The position numbers and the translations under genes were made by a program. 64,000 bases of DNA. It comes from Parapristionchus giblindavisi (lineage: Eukaryota; Nematoda; Chromadorea; Rhabditida; Diplogasteridae). The notes under the pieces were generated by a model. It saw only the letters and a program-made list of their open reading frames with translations, was not told the origin of the DNA and searched no databases. Each line of letters begins with the position of its first letter. Position 1 is the stretch's first letter. The stretch covers positions 124,001 through 188,000 of the forward strand of contig CALSFV010000226.1 of assembly GCA_943737045.1 (NCBI GenBank), read 5' to 3'. Positions 1 through 12,014 of the stretch are shown here, in pieces.

Positions 1-39
1 TGAAGAATACGGTAAGGTTCGATGTGTCAGATGTATTAC

Positions 40-3000
40 CTTGATATCTCCGACATGTCTTTAGCATTCAATACAACCACATAAGGATTGCTACCATCAG
101 TTGTCATTACGGGGACTGTGAGAACTCCTGAAATATAAATGATCAATAATAACATTTTTTCCATTGTAATTTTAACTATCATCTTTGCTACCTAAGTCGT
201 GGAATCATATTTATGCGTACTCCACTACCTGCCAAATAATCTATCAGCTAAATATTATACTACGCTTTTGCTCCGCATAAAGTATGTATATTAACATTAG
301 AAATATTATAATATCTACCGTCATCTTCATTTTTCCCTTCAGGATCAGCAAAAAATATAGGCTCTGCAGGAATCTGATTTAGATTATCGACTGACCAGAG
401 TAGCGTTTGTTTAGCTTCACAATCGATTTTTACAATCTGAATCCATCATCTTTAAATTTTTGTATTTGAGAGTACATTGTGTTTATTATTTTTTTCCAGA
501 AATTTTACAACTGTATCGTTCATGCGTGAGCATGTAATAAAATAATAAATTATCGTACGCATTCTTATAATATATAATAGGTACTTACTCCATGCTTCGA
601 TTGCTCCTCTCCTTTCAATATTGTTGATCCATATACGTAACGATAATATGTAGTGTTGTATTCATCATAGTTATAGCGAGGAAATTCAGTAGCTGAGATA
701 ATATCGATTGATTGATATGGTTACTGTAGATAATATCGATTGATTGATAGGATTACGGTAGATAATATCGATTGATTTATAAGATTACGGTAGATAATAT
801 CGATTGATTGATAAGACTACGGTAGATAATATCGATTGATTGATAGGATTGCGGTAGATAATATCGATTAATTGATGAGATTACGGTAGATAATATCGAT
901 TGATTGATAGGATTACGGTAGATAATATCGATTGATTGATAAGACTACGGTAGATAATATCGATTGATTGATAGGATTGCGGTAGATAATATCGATTAAT
1001 TGATGAGATTACGGTAGATAATATCGATTGATTGATAAGATTACGGTAGATAGCATACATATATGACTCAATCGTTCATCTGATAAATGAATACTGCCAT
1101 CTTCACATAGAACAGCCTTACAATTTCCTTTCCAATCAATATTCTTAATATATTGATTGAAGTTAAATCAGAATATTGATGAAAACCTTGAGTAGATCAT
1201 CTCCAGTCTTTGCACTTTTGTCAATATTGAGAGGAATGATCATTCGATGAAGATATGGAGTAAAATCCTCATCCTGAACGGTTCAAAGATCAAAGATCAC
1301 AGTTGAAAAATCTATGTAACCTTCTCCTTATAGAACTCAGGCTTGCGCATATTCTCTAGAAGAAGGGTGTCAAGTTTCCCTACATTACGGTATCTGGAAA
1401 AGTAATATTTTTTTTTTAAAAAGTGGAAAAAAGGAGAAAATTGGATACTTGGAATAGTCAACAACGATAAATCCATCTCTTTCAAACGTATTAGCATGAT
1501 GGAAAGTGAAGAAGGGATCAGAGATCAACTATAATTATTGATTTATTTTCATCTTATCTCATCCAATATACGTTTATAAGGCACGCTCGGGCTTACTTTA
1601 CTTTCCGTTCTGGCCATACTCTCTCGTAGACAAATAAAGCGAGAGAGAGAGAGAGAATTGCCAGAGCGAATTAGCTCGGGTGTGCCTTTGACATACCTTG
1701 ACAGGATGTTTTTTACCCGTTTTTCTGTCGACTACGATAATCACTGTATTCTTTCCGTCAATCCACTCCATAGCGTCTTTGTATGTCTTACCAAGTAATC
1801 GACTGAATTATTGATTAGTTTCAATTGATTGATCTGCCGAAACTTGATTGATCTACCGTAGCTTGATTGATCTACAGTAACTTAATTGATCTACCGTAAC
1901 TCACCCAAATCCCAAATACCACATATTGAATCTTAACGGAGACTCAATAAGAACAAAATAGTTTTCACTCATTCCGAACGAATGATAGTACGCTGGTCCT
2001 GTAGAATAAAAAATCAATAATATGTTCGCAATCAATCGATAACCTTCAGGGGATGAATCAACACAGGCCACCATTTCTGCGTTGAATGTAGCATCTCCAG
2101 GTGGTACTGTAATCAATGTAATTCATCGATTGATGTCATCGTATAGTATAATTTATTTATCTATTTTATTTTTCCATGAAATATAATGAGCAGGTATGAG
2201 AGGCAGTGTTAAAAGGGGTAGATGGATTTCCGTCGCACTACGGTTTTTGCACGGTGACAGTTGTTAACGAGAATGGTTTCAGGCACGAATTCAAGAATCT
2301 TGAATGTTAACATTGGGAGGGAGAATTACCAATCCTCATAAACATAATAGAGTATTGCAAGACAAGGAATATTTTGATTATATATTGATTGATACCTTTC
2401 TCTTGTTTTGGTGACATTTTCACTATAATATATTGTGTTGATCTTCCAAATCTTGATCCAATATTGTATACATTTCCTGCGTTATCAGAATGACAATGAG
2501 CTGTGGATGTATGAATAGAGAATAGAGATGGCGATGTCGCCATCTGTATAGGTATCCGAATGGTGATAAACCGTTTGCAGACAAACGTGACGTCACAACC
2601 GTAGGGGAATGCCAAAAATCCTCCGCCTACGCTTGTGACGTCACGTTTGTTAGTTTACCACTGTTCATGGATTCGGCTCCTGATAATCAATCGATAAGGC
2701 GGTGTCACATTTTCAAAACGTGCGCACGTCCACGTGCGTTTTTCAGTTAGTAAAACGCACGTGGACGTGCGCACGTTTTGAAAATGTATCACCGCCTAAT
2801 CAATCGGTTATTGATTGCAATCTGCTGTAATTACCGTAGTTCCGACATCGAGAGTTTTAGTTGATAATGGAACCATTAAAGTAGTCTCTGTCAACGCGTA
2901 AATGGAATCTCCTAATTCCTCAAATGATAATTATATATTACATACAGCAATTTTTGAAGTATAAATGGAAATCTTACTTGAAAAGAAACACTTGTACTAT

Positions 3001-3848
3001 CACTAATGTCACTTTGAAAGTACCATGCAAATCTGAAAAAGAATATACAAAATTTATTTATCGTCTCTCCATTGCAAACGATAAATTGGACTATCTATAT
3101 TGTCTGAGAAGAAAGTGGATATCTTACATCACAATATGAAAAATAGAAACCAAATTCACAAAAAATCGAGACTAAATTTGATTAAAATTAGAAAATTTTG
3201 GCAATATTTAGTTTCAAATTTATGATATTTGTTCAATCCTTTACCTTTGAAAGAGTCTTGCATGGATCTGGTACTTCTCTTGTTCCAAATGATCCAACTA
3301 CAATTCTATTTGCTTCTTTATTCTTCAAATATGTATCCGTCTCGAGAATTCGAGCAGAATAGAACATCTACAATTCCTCCTTTTGATCTCTGATCGTTAA
3401 CCCGTATAAAAAAAAAACAATGACTTATTTTCTTTTTCTGACTTTAGGTAACAGTTTCTGTTATTAAATACTATCTCAAAATAACATGAATTCGTTTTTC
3501 TGATTTTAAAATGTTATAATCACTGGAAGATCTAATATATTATTGATCGATGGATTATTGGATTACACACAGCAAAATAAGTGTACAAGACCTATGAAGT
3601 CTTATATTTAACACTTTTTGATACTTTTAAAACACAAAATGTTAAAGATAATACTTCACAGGTCTTGTGTGGTGTGGAGTACACATATTTTTCTGTGTGT
3701 ATATTCGATACCTTTCCATCCTTGAATGCATATCGCTGAACATAGGCATCTCCGTCGAACCAATGCTTGAATTCCGTCTCTCCATATTCAAATACACCGG
3801 GACCATTACGGAGTAATGTCCCTACCACATAAGAAGGAATGGGTTCAC
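40..3848 (-). CDS. Carotenoid oxygenase (BCO/RPE65 family), 3' end beyond window
   Basis: This gene encodes a non-heme iron dioxygenase of the family that cleaves carotenoids or related polyenes. I can trace fifteen exons: 3712-3848, 3245-3367, 2978-3032, 2835-2918, 2396-2543, 2044-2106, 1905-1998, 1697-1802, 1449-1528, 1321-1393, 1187-1273, 1045-1143, 589-692, 319-436 and 40-127, about 486 codons. Family signatures appear in the expected order: GTLLRNGPGVFEYG then KHWFDGDA near the N terminus, EANRIVVGSFGT, YYHSFGMSENYFVLIESP, DRKTGKKHPVK, FHHANTFERDGFIVVD (with the iron-binding His-His region), FPRYNYDEYN, and AEPIFFADPEG before VLNAKDM. The first exon (about 20-30 residues) is not resolved upstream of 3848. 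The last exon, which normally carries the final iron-ligand His near the C terminus, lies beyond position 1. Several introns hold repeats. Family assignment is secure; substrate is unknown. Confidence 0.9.
694..1055. repeat. Minisatellite, 32-bp unit, intron of the carotenoid oxygenase gene
   Basis: About eleven head-to-tail copies of a roughly 32-base unit containing GATAATATCGATTGATTGAT followed by AGGATTACGGTA. Copies differ by one to four bases. The array fills the intron between the exons ending at 692 and 1045, and its last unit supplies the splice donor of exon 1045-1143. Short related pieces occur at 1830-1900. Confidence 0.9.
1578..1689. mobile_element. Palindromic MITE family N1, copy in oxygenase intron
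   Basis: The family consensus runs from AAAGGCACACCCCGAGCTAA through CTCTCCGCTCTGGC and CTCTCTCGTAGACAAAGAAA to its own reverse complement, ending GGGGTGTGCCTTTAA. This copy has a GA-expanded centre (GCGAGAGAGAGAGAGAG) and lies directly against the splice donor of exon 1697-1802. Confidence 0.85.
2208..2322. repeat. Dispersed repeat shared with 20745-20870
   Basis: The block beginning AAAGGGGTAGATGGATTTCC and continuing CGTCGCAC, TTTTGCACGGT, TTTCAGGCACG and ATATTGGGA matches 20745-20870 with many substitutions. It lies in an oxygenase intron. No coding sense is seen; probably a non-autonomous transposon. Confidence 0.6.
2570..2665. repeat. Short inverted repeat with TGACGTCAC arms
   Basis: Arms AACCGTTTGCAGACAAACGTG / ACGTTTGTTAGTTTACC contain TGACGTCAC on both sides of a roughly 40-base spacer. 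A diverged relative is seen at 30438-30515, so this is probably another small MITE. Confidence 0.55.
2697..2798. repeat. Near-perfect palindrome, about 102 bp
   Basis: Two arms of about 47 bases (AGGCGGTGTCACATTTTCAA ... GTGCGCACGTCCACGTGCG) face each other across about 8 bases, lying in an oxygenase intron. GC-rich relative to its surroundings; MITE-like. Confidence 0.8.
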
Positions 3849-5297
3849 CTAAATTAGTAGATGATCTTTGATATTTTTATTGACGTATAAAATACACTTG
3901 TTTATTTTCGTACGTAAGTAGCTGTGGTAACCTTGTTTTGTCTTTCTAAAGACGTGGCAAATTCAGTGCGACAAACTTCAGACGGGTTTGGTAACGAGCG
4001 GGAAAGTGGGGAGATTAGAGACAACGCGAGGAGGGAAGGGAGGAAAAGATGCGGGGACTTGGAATCACTCATCGAATATTTCTGTATTTAGCAGAGAGCA
4101 TTTCTGTGGTTATCAGGTAGTAGCAAGGTTTATGCACAAGTGCATTTCATACAGACAATATGTACCTTCACGATGACATTCCCTTTGTGGTAGAACATTT
4201 TCGAATGTAGTAAGCAGTGAAGCAATACTCATTCTGGTATAAATAACATAAATAGAATGTCAGCACTGGTAGACCACAAAACTAGAGAAGAGTAATGGGG
4301 GAAAAGAGCGATGATCACGTTTATTTACTCACTTCTCCCTCTTTATATCGCGTATAGGTTTGTGTGAAAGATCACAATACGTGCACGAAACGATAGGAAA
4401 GAGGAAACATCATTGCGAAACTTTTATTGTGAAATATTATCAGTTTTTGATTTGTCCAAGTAAAACTTTTCCATACCTAATCACGCTCCTTCAAGTTTTT
4501 TTCATGACAAGAAAAAGCATCCATCCAGCCTCTCCTCCCTTATAGTTAACATGTAGGTCGCCACACCTGCCTCTCTGCTCTCTCACATGGCCACACTCTC
4601 TCTCACTCTCTCGCCTCTTGCCTTTTCATATTGTAAATATTTGGGTGTACGTATACCTAACAAGATCAACATTCAGATATTCATCGTTTATCGCAGTCCC
4701 AGTTGTGAGAACTGGGGTATACCTTTAAACAAGATCAGCAGTAAAGGAGGGGGGGGGGGGCTAGAACATGATTATTACATAACGATCAATATGTAAACAT
4801 TTACAATTTAGATTAAGATTGCACTTCACAGAAGTAATTAAGTTAATGATAATTTAAAGGTAGAAATATAGGTTTGATGCTCATTCAAATTAAATTTAAA
4901 GGAATACCACATGCTAATTTTACCCTCCGCATTGGCAATTGCCAGAGAGGAGAGTTTCAAATTAGCTTGGGGTGAGGCTTTAAGTAATTTTATAAAAACC
5001 AAATTAATAATGTGCCTTTTGGTATTTCGTCCGCTATTTCGAATGGTAATATACATTGAAAATAATTCGAGTGAAGGAAAATAGCTTATTACGTAATAGT
5101 GAAAAGAATGTGCCTGATTAAAGTTTTTTTTTGCTCTGAAAATTATCTTGATCTTTTTTCTTAATAATTGATTATTTAGTTAATAGCAAGTAATAATAAT
5201 AATGATAATGATAGTATTTGGTTATCGTAGCATTGGAAAGTAATATAGACAGACTGAACAAGACTGAGACTTGTAAGACTGAATGAGATGGGGGCAA
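3849..5297. other. Intergenic stretch without a recognisable gene
   Basis: Region between the oxygenase and the first SDR gene. It contains a poly-G tract near 4749-4760, CT-rich blocks near 4560-4620 and one MITE N1 copy. Short open frames (3988-4176, 4360-4545, 4587-4796) show no family motif or splice context. The missing first exon of the oxygenase may lie at its left edge. Confidence 0.6.
4897..4982. mobile_element. MITE N1 copy, shortened
   Basis: Left end AAAGGAATACCACATGCTAA and right end AAATTAGCTTGGGGTGAGGC are kept; the central CTCTCTCGTAGACAAAG part is deleted. Confidence 0.75.
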
Positions 5298-8200
5298 TTA
5301 AATATCCGCCCAAAGCATCGTGTTCTGCAGTACGGATCCTCCGTCCGCTGCTATTCTTTGTCCGACGATGATCTCCGATTGCGAACTGTCCGCTAAGAAG
5401 AGAATGATCTGCAATAAGCAAAGGCATGTTCGTCAAAATTGTTAACATGATTAATGAATCTGAAGTATGTGAAAATGATTGTATTCGTGCAAAAAATAAT
5501 AATAAATATTAAATAATGAAGGGGGGGTCTAAAGGGGGGGGGGGGTCTAAAGACGGGTCACTTATGGTCCAAAATTGAATACCTTGGCGATATCATCAGG
5601 GTGGCCGGTTTTGCCACTGGGAATGCCTTTAGTTGTTCCTTCGTACATCTAAAATGGGCCAAATTAAGTTTTCTACAAAAAAATTGAAAAATTTTTTAAA
5701 AATTGTGTCGTCTATTATACCTTTTCAGCGTGTTCCGCAGATAATCCCCCGGTCACACCGAAGTTGGTTTTGACCGCTCCAGGGCTGAAAATAAACAACA
5801 TTTGAAAATTTCTCTTCATCCTCGCCTTTGCCTCATTTCACCAAATATTCTGTCACGTTTTTTTCTCATTTATTCCAGGGCTGGGATTTTTTGAAAATAA
5901 TTTCAAAAAATTTTGTGATCAAAAAATTCAAAAAAATGGCTCAAAAAATTTTTGAATTCAAAAAATTTTTGAAAAATTTTTTTACTATGTTTAAAAGGAT
6001 AATAAGCATTTCAGAAACATCGTTTTTGCCTAAAAAGTGGTTAAAACAGTCAATTACGCAATTAACCGAATTCTAAAACATGAAAAACATGATACTATAT
6101 TTTTTTCACTTTTTAAAAATTCTATGTCAGTGCATTGGGCAAACTAATCCACACCAAAACCTTTAGAATCCACTTCATCAAGACAGTGAAAAGGATAAAA
6201 ATGGGAATCTTGTTAACACGGGTCTCCCGTAAAAGTGTATCAAAATCTCCCCCTGTTGCCACTAGGAAAAATTTTCCTCTCGGATTTGGATGAAAGTCGA
6301 TTGGTGGATGTGGTTGGGGGTCATGAGAAGACCTATCGACTTGATTTGGCGAAAATCGCAGATTATCGATTTTTTGTGATCTACCACGGAAATTGCCATA
6401 ACTCGGTTCATTTTCATCGTACAGAGACCGGACAGGAGTCATTAGAATCCTATTAGTATGCTCTACAAAAAAGGTTTTCGACACATACTGGCGGAAAACC
6501 CGTCTTCAATGTGTTTCACCCAAAAAACTGATTTTTCGATTAGAAAAGTGAGTGTTTCTCGAAAATTTCTCAAAAAGATTATAAATTTTATTGCACCAGT
6601 GGATTAGCCGCACCAGATATAGGGTACGTATGTAGTTCATTTGACTCATCTCTGGCTTCGGGACATCGAAATATAAAGTACTCCCGGACTTAGTCATTTT
6701 TTTCAAAAAAATGGTTTTTTGACCATAAATCGCTTCAAATTGGTCGTAGACACTATTTTAAAAAAGGAAAATGAAGCTCTCAATAAGCACAACAAAATAT
6801 ATTTATATGATTATCACGCTGGAGATCATCATTCCCGAGCTATAATACGATTTTCTCAATTTGAAGGAAGAATCCGAATTTTCGTTATCTTTGTTTACAT
6901 TCGAGATTTTATTATTAGTAGCATAATCTTTCAAAAATAGTATGAGTTAGAATACTTTTTACGCAACTTAAAAAGTTCACATAGAATAGAAATTGAGAAT
7001 ACAGAGAGAGAATAAATTAAATTGAGAATAAATTGAGAATATTTGAGAATAAATTGAAAATACATTGAGAATAGAAGAATAATTGAGAATAAAAGAAGAA
7101 GGCAGTGACGAGGGGCAGAACCAAAAGAGATGTGGCGCTCGTCAAGAACTTCATCAATGAGTGGGAGAAGGAGGTAGATGAGGATGGAGCATTCATCGAG
7201 GATGAAGTGGCAGCGCACGAGGATGATCGGATTATCACCCCTGATGAGATCTACGATTGGATTCACAATGAGAAGAACAATCTGTTCCCGGATGATGGCC
7301 CTGACATATCTAGTGAACTCGTATTCGATCAGTAAATGAACCCGCCGTTCCATTCTCAATTTCTATTCTATGTAAACTTTTTAAGTTGCGTAAAAGTATC
7401 TAACTCATGGTTTTTTTGATAAAATTATGCTACTAATAATAAAATCTCGATTGTAAAGAAAGATAACGAAAATTCGGATTCTTCATTCAAATTGAGAAAA
7501 TCGTATTATAGCTCGGGAATGATGATCTCCAGCGTGATAATCATATAAATATATTTTGTTGTGCTTATTGAGAGCTTCATTTTCCTTTTTTAAAATAGTG
7601 TCTACGACCAATTTGAAGCGATTTATGGTCAAAAAACCATTTTTTTGAAAAAAATGACTAAGTCCGGGAGTACTTTATATTTCGATGTCCCGAAGCCAGA
7701 GATGAGTCAAATGAACTACATACTTACCCTATATCTGGTGCGGCGAATCCACTGGTGCAATAAAATTTATAATCTTTTTGAGAAATTCTCGAGAAACACT
7801 CACTTTTCTAATCGAAAAATCAGTTTTTTGGGTGAAACACATTGAAGACGGGTTTTCCGCCAGTATGTGTCGAAAACCTTTTTTGTAGAGCATACTAATA
7901 GGATTCTAATGACTCCTGTCCGGTCTCTGTACGATGAAAATGAACCGAGTTATGGCAATTTCCGTGGTAGATCACAAAAAATCGATAATCTGCGATTTTG
8001 GTTAAATCAAGTCGATAGGTCTTCTCATGACCTCCAACCACATCCACCAATCGACTTTCATCCAAATCCGAGAGAAAATTTTTTCCTAGTGGCAGGCGCT
8101 CATACACTTTTACCGGAGACCCGTGTTAAGTTTTGTCAAATTTTGTCACAATTTTCCATAAATGTTTCACTTTTTCACGTTTTATCGGTACTATTAATTT

Positions 8201-10226
8201 TTTTTGATTTTTTTGAGAAAAATTCAAAAAACTTTTTTGATTTTGAATTTTTTGAAATGGTCAAAAAATTCAAAAAAATTCAAAAAATCAAAATCAAAAA
8301 ATCCCAGCCCTGATTTATTCAATGTAGGGAGAATCAATCAATAAATAAATAAATCTGCTTATTGTTCTTTAGAATGAAATGATTTTTTTATTTTGAATTT
8401 TTTTCGCATCTCTATTGCGATATTGTCGGGAGATTAATACATGTTTAGTAACTAATACGTCATTTGTAAACAATAATTATAAAGTTATAATTCTAATGAA
8501 CAAACTTTACTGAGTTGACTCTGATGCCCTTCTTGATCAGAGTTCCTCCCATTTGTACGGTCAGCTGATCGAGACAAGCTTTGGACATGGGGTAGTATGG
8601 TTGCTGGAAGAGAAAATCGATAATCATAGATTTGTAAAAATCAATAATCATAACAATCAATATTCAGTAATTCAAGAACACCGATAATCTAAAAAAATCG
8701 AAACTTACAGGAGCGGTAAATGGATAGGCGACAATCGATGAGACGTTCACTATGGAACCTTTTGTCTTCTCAAGATGAGGAATGGCCAATTTAGAGAGAA
8801 CGATGATTCTGGAATAAACTATGCTCAGAAGTTGAGAAAAAAGTATCCAAGATCATATTTGTCGGAATTTGTTGGTGTTTGTGAAAGATATTAAACCGAA
8901 ACATTTGTCAACAGCCTCAACGTACTAAATTCTCTCGTTGTTAGAGAACAGAGAAAAAGTGTGCGCAATGCAGAGGCCATTGAGAAACGTCACTCTCCTT
9001 TTAAACTGATTTATCTTTAATCTTTGTAAGAATAGACTCACGATCGAACATTCAAATCCATCATATCATCATAGAACTTGATGGGAACATCCATCCCCGC
9101 GTTGCCACTCACATCGAATAGTGCACCTCCCGCGTTGTTTACCTGTTTAATTTAAATAATTATTTTTTCAATTTAAAAAAATAAGAGAAAAAACAGATTT
9201 GATTCAGTTTCAACTATTTATCATGTAATTTATGTAGTGCGATCATCTTTAGTATCATCTGTTAACTTATTTTTTCCATGAAAAATGCATTAGTATTTCT
9301 ATGGATCAACGTTCTTGCCTATGATTGAGAACAGGGAAATAATGATCGTGTTGACAAGGCTACACTCAATACATTCCAATCCAGTAAATACTCCAATCAC
9401 TCGCGAGTACATCTAATACGTAGAGGTACACCCCAAGCTAATTTGAAACTCTCAACTCTGGCCATTCTATCTCGCTTCCTTTGACTACGAGAGAGTATTG
9501 CCACGAGAACACTTCAACTAGCATAATATAGGACTTACGAGAACATCCAATTGCCCCCTCCACTGTTTCCTTGACTAGTCTGCCGAGAAATTCCTCGTCG
9601 GTGATGTTGCCAGTCATCTTAAATATTGATTTTTATTATTACTATTTAAAAATATATTTTTATTACTATTTACGTATATTTAACTATGAAAATAAATAAT
9701 AGATAATCTAGAAAACTGCAAAATCGTTAATTTATTTCTAAAAAAATATTTACCGCGAGGACACCATCACACTTTCCGCTGGCCTTGCAACACATGACTT
9801 TCGTTTCCTTAAAATGTCATAATAATTTTTAACACTCTAGAAGACAAATTAAGGGCATACCACAAGCAATTTTTACTCTATGCATTGGGAACACTCTCTC
9901 GCAGACAACGAAAACGAGAGAGTGTAGCCGGGGACTTTCAAATTAGCTCGGGGTGTGCCTATAAATGAAAAAAAAAACAACTAACATCAAGAGTCTGCGC
10001 ATTTCTTCCGGTTATAGTCACTTTAGCACCTGCCGCTGCGAACATTACAGCAGCTGATCTACCGATGCCATTAGATGAACCTTAAAAAATAAATAATTTC
10101 AATATATCGATGATTATTATTCGATCAATATTAGGCAAAAGACACGAAAATCAAATATTTAAAAAATATTTATTAAAAAAAAACACCTGTGACAATGACG
10201 ACTTTTCCGTTGAAGAACGACGACAT
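5298..10226 (-). CDS. Short-chain dehydrogenase/reductase A, apparent frameshift in exon 4
   Basis: This is a classical NAD(P)-dependent SDR, most divergent of the three here. Exons are near 10190-10226, 9985-10081, 9754-9813, 9541-9618, 9044-9143, 8711-8811, 8509-8602, 5726-5786, 5584-5649 and 5298-5417. Visible motifs are the cofactor-binding TGSSNGIG after MSSFFNGKVVIVT, NNAGG, the catalytic Ser in IVNVSS, the YPMSK (YxxxK) active site, PGAVKTNF and the C-terminal ADGGSV. In exon 4 the DNA reads VKETVE in one frame and GQLDVL in another: compared with B and C it is five bases shorter at the run GGAGGGGG, so the frame shifts and a stop follows soon. Either a recent pseudogene or one surplus G in a homopolymer. 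Intron 7 carries a 2.4-kb fold-back element. TATA-like sequence lies at 10315-10324. Confidence 0.8.
5876..8312. mobile_element. hAT-like fold-back element, 2.4 kb, 8-bp target duplication
   Basis: Terminal sequence CAGGGCTGGGATTTTTTGA is repeated inverted at the right end, and the exact 8-bp direct repeat ATTTATTC flanks both sides (5868-5875 and 8313-8320). Arms of more than 1 kb are near mirror images, so open frames appear twice on opposite strands (6122-6484 with 7867-8313; 6506-6706 with 7645-7845). A unique loop of about 360 bases (near 6992-7349) carries a separate open frame. No transposase is seen, so it is non-autonomous. It sits in intron 7 of SDR gene A. Confidence 0.9.
7105..7335 (+). 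CDS. 76-aa acidic open frame inside the hAT-like element loop
   Basis: This frame lies wholly within the unpaired loop of the fold-back element, flanked on the left by AATTGAGAATA-type repeats. It is richer in G and C than the element and reads like real coding sequence, with many Glu and Asp codons; it contains FINEWEKEVDEDGAF, DDRIITPDEIYDWI and ends SSELVFDQ. I do not recognise a family. It could be a captured piece of a host gene or the remnant of a transposon protein. Independent expression is unproven. Confidence 0.35.
   Translation: MTRGRTKRDVALVKNFINEWEKEVDEDGAFIEDEVAAHEDDRIITPDEIYDWIHNEKNNLFPDDGPDISSELVFDQ
8895..9002. mobile_element. MITE family N2 copy
   Basis: Palindromic block containing TTCTCTCGTTGTTAGAGAAC, AGTGTGCGCAATGCAGAGGC and CATTGAGAAACGTCACTC. 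It matches 26718-26812 and 41858-41966 in inverse or direct sense. It lies in an intron of SDR gene A. Confidence 0.6.
9424..9520. mobile_element. MITE N1 copy, right end eroded
   Basis: Left half GGTACACCCCAAGCTAATTT is clear; the terminal right arm is replaced by exon-adjacent sequence. Intronic in SDR gene A. Confidence 0.7.
9851..9962. mobile_element. MITE N1 copy, nearly full length
   Basis: Runs from AGGGCATACCACAAGCAATT to AATTAGCTCGGGGTGTGCC with the CTCTCTCGCAGACAACGAAA centre. Intronic in SDR gene A. Confidence 0.8.
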
Positions 10227-10314
10227 TACGGCTCTGAACATGCAATAGAGAACAGCACTGTGAACTAACACTCACAAGAAATAGCGGAAAATATGTCAGA
10301 GCCGGTATTTATAG

Positions 10315-10324
10315 GTGTTCTCGG
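10315..10324 (-). promoter_or_regulatory. TATA-like box of SDR gene A
   Basis: Reads CTATAAATAC on the minus strand, about 90 bases before the ATG at 10226. The same TATAAATA core precedes SDR genes B (16167-16176) and C (20251-20259), where it is 70-85 bases upstream of the start. Confidence 0.5.
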
Positions 10325-10329
10325 CTTGA

Positions 10330-11536
10330 TTTAGTGTCGCCGAAAACATTGCACCGAGCGTAGTGTTTTTCACACGGACACACTATAGCCCGTCGGTTTT
10401 GTGCCCCAACAAGAGACTATTCTAGTATGTTTATGAGGCAGGATGATTACATTTAAGTGCAGAGTGGATAGGGAAATAACTTTTCTACTCAAAGTATGTT
10501 CAACGAAGCGAAAACGACTTACTCAAATTCATAGATCTCTCGCGTGAGGCATTCAGGAAAGGAGATACAATGAATGGTAGATGTTCCAAAAAATTTCGAT
10601 TGTATTTTTTGTTGATGCGTTACTTCCATTGTTTCAAACATCAGAATCAAGAGTGAACATCAATGTGAAAAGCAACAATCAGCTCTCATCCTCTTATATT
10701 TATTCTGTATGGAATTTGTATTATATCTATGAGAAAGTTTGCTACAATGCGTTTTGATAGTTTTATCGAACTAGTATTTTTTTCTCTCATTTTCATTGAT
10801 TATTTTAATATCAACAATTTTCATAACTTTTTTTTTTTAAATGTGGTCTTTCTTAGTGAAGACTCTCATCATGTTATCTTATCTCTACGTTTCTCTCTCT
10901 AGAAGACAAGAAGTTCATATTTCACTTGATTACTTGCTGATGGGGACGCTTGCAGAAACTTTAAAATTCAGAAACCTTAAAAAGCCTTAAAATTGGATAA
11001 AGTTAAAGAAAAACAGGCTGAACACGTCAGAACATTCTTTTCGTGGTGATATTTTAGTCGATTTCGAAATTAACATGATTTGTCTTTGATCGTAACTAGA
11101 CTTTGGATGATCTTAATAATATTACTTCATTATGCGGGTATGTAATGAACATTACATATTGCGACACGCACAATAAAATGGTTGAGTAAATAATAAAACA
11201 ATATATATACTAGAAACTAGAAAACCAGTGATGATAAGTTCATGTAAGACATTAGCGAGTGTATTATTTCGGCTAAGAATAAATCAAATGATTATTTGTA
11301 AATGTCAAGCTCTCACAAACTTTGACCAATGTAGATACGCACTTTTCTTGCGTACTTTTGAATATGAAATTGTTTTTGATCGTTCGAGTTCCCACTGTTG
11401 ACGACATCTTCCAGATCGATTCGGAAATGGAGCTAAGCAAATAAATATATTTTGACATATCTCGTGTTATTTTTGGGCTCCTGTAACAATACAGCTGTTG
11501 TTCTCTTAACGACTTCTTAAATAGATCGGTTCACTT
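10330..11536. other. Intergenic, no gene recognised
   Basis: AT-rich sequence upstream of SDR gene A. The only frame of note, 11273-11458 (-), has no splice or family support. Confidence 0.5.
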
Positions 11537-11636
11537 AGGTTAATTTTACTCCGCGCTGACAACGCTTTCTCGTAGGCAAAGAAAGTGAGAGATTGACATA
11601 GTGGAGAGTTTAAAATTTGCTCGGCCTGTGGCTTTA
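11537..11636. mobile_element. MITE N1 copy
   Basis: TTAATTTTACTCCGCGCTGA, then TTTCTCGTAGGCAAAGAAAG and TTGCTCGGCCTGTGGCTTTA. Confidence 0.75.
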
Positions 11637-11900
11637 AACACAAACACAACACCGAGGAAAATAAATTTTGTAATATTTTTTTTCACATTTTTCCGAAATA
11701 TGTACTTTTATTACCTATAAATATTGATACAGTACAGTGGCCTGTTATTTTTGCATAACATGTTTATTATTTTTCATTGGACACGATTGGATTGGATTTC
11801 ATCGGATTTCATTTGTTTATTATTTTATAAGCTTGCAAGAGTTGAATTTAAAATTTCAAAATATTTAGCAATAATTCGCGAATATGCTATACGTTTTATT

Positions 11901-12014
11901 AAAGGCACACTCAAAGAAAATTTGAAACTCTCCGCTCGTGCCACACTTTCTCGCTTTATTTTTCTACAAAAGAGTATTGCTAATGAGTCAAAATAACTTG
12001 GGGCGTGAATTTAA
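11901..12014. mobile_element. MITE N1 copy, right arm diverged
   Basis: AAAGGCACACTCAAAGAAAA to AACTTGGGGCGTGAATTTAA. It abuts an SDR first-exon relic on its right side. Confidence 0.75.

Noticed and set aside
694..1055. CRISPR-like regular array
   Set aside because: Units are contiguous without spacers and lie in a eukaryotic intron; a minisatellite.
6122..8313. Several 66-148 residue frames that look like a conserved gene family on both strands
   Set aside because: They are the same DNA read in the two arms of one palindrome; the repetition reflects mirror symmetry, not coding conservation.
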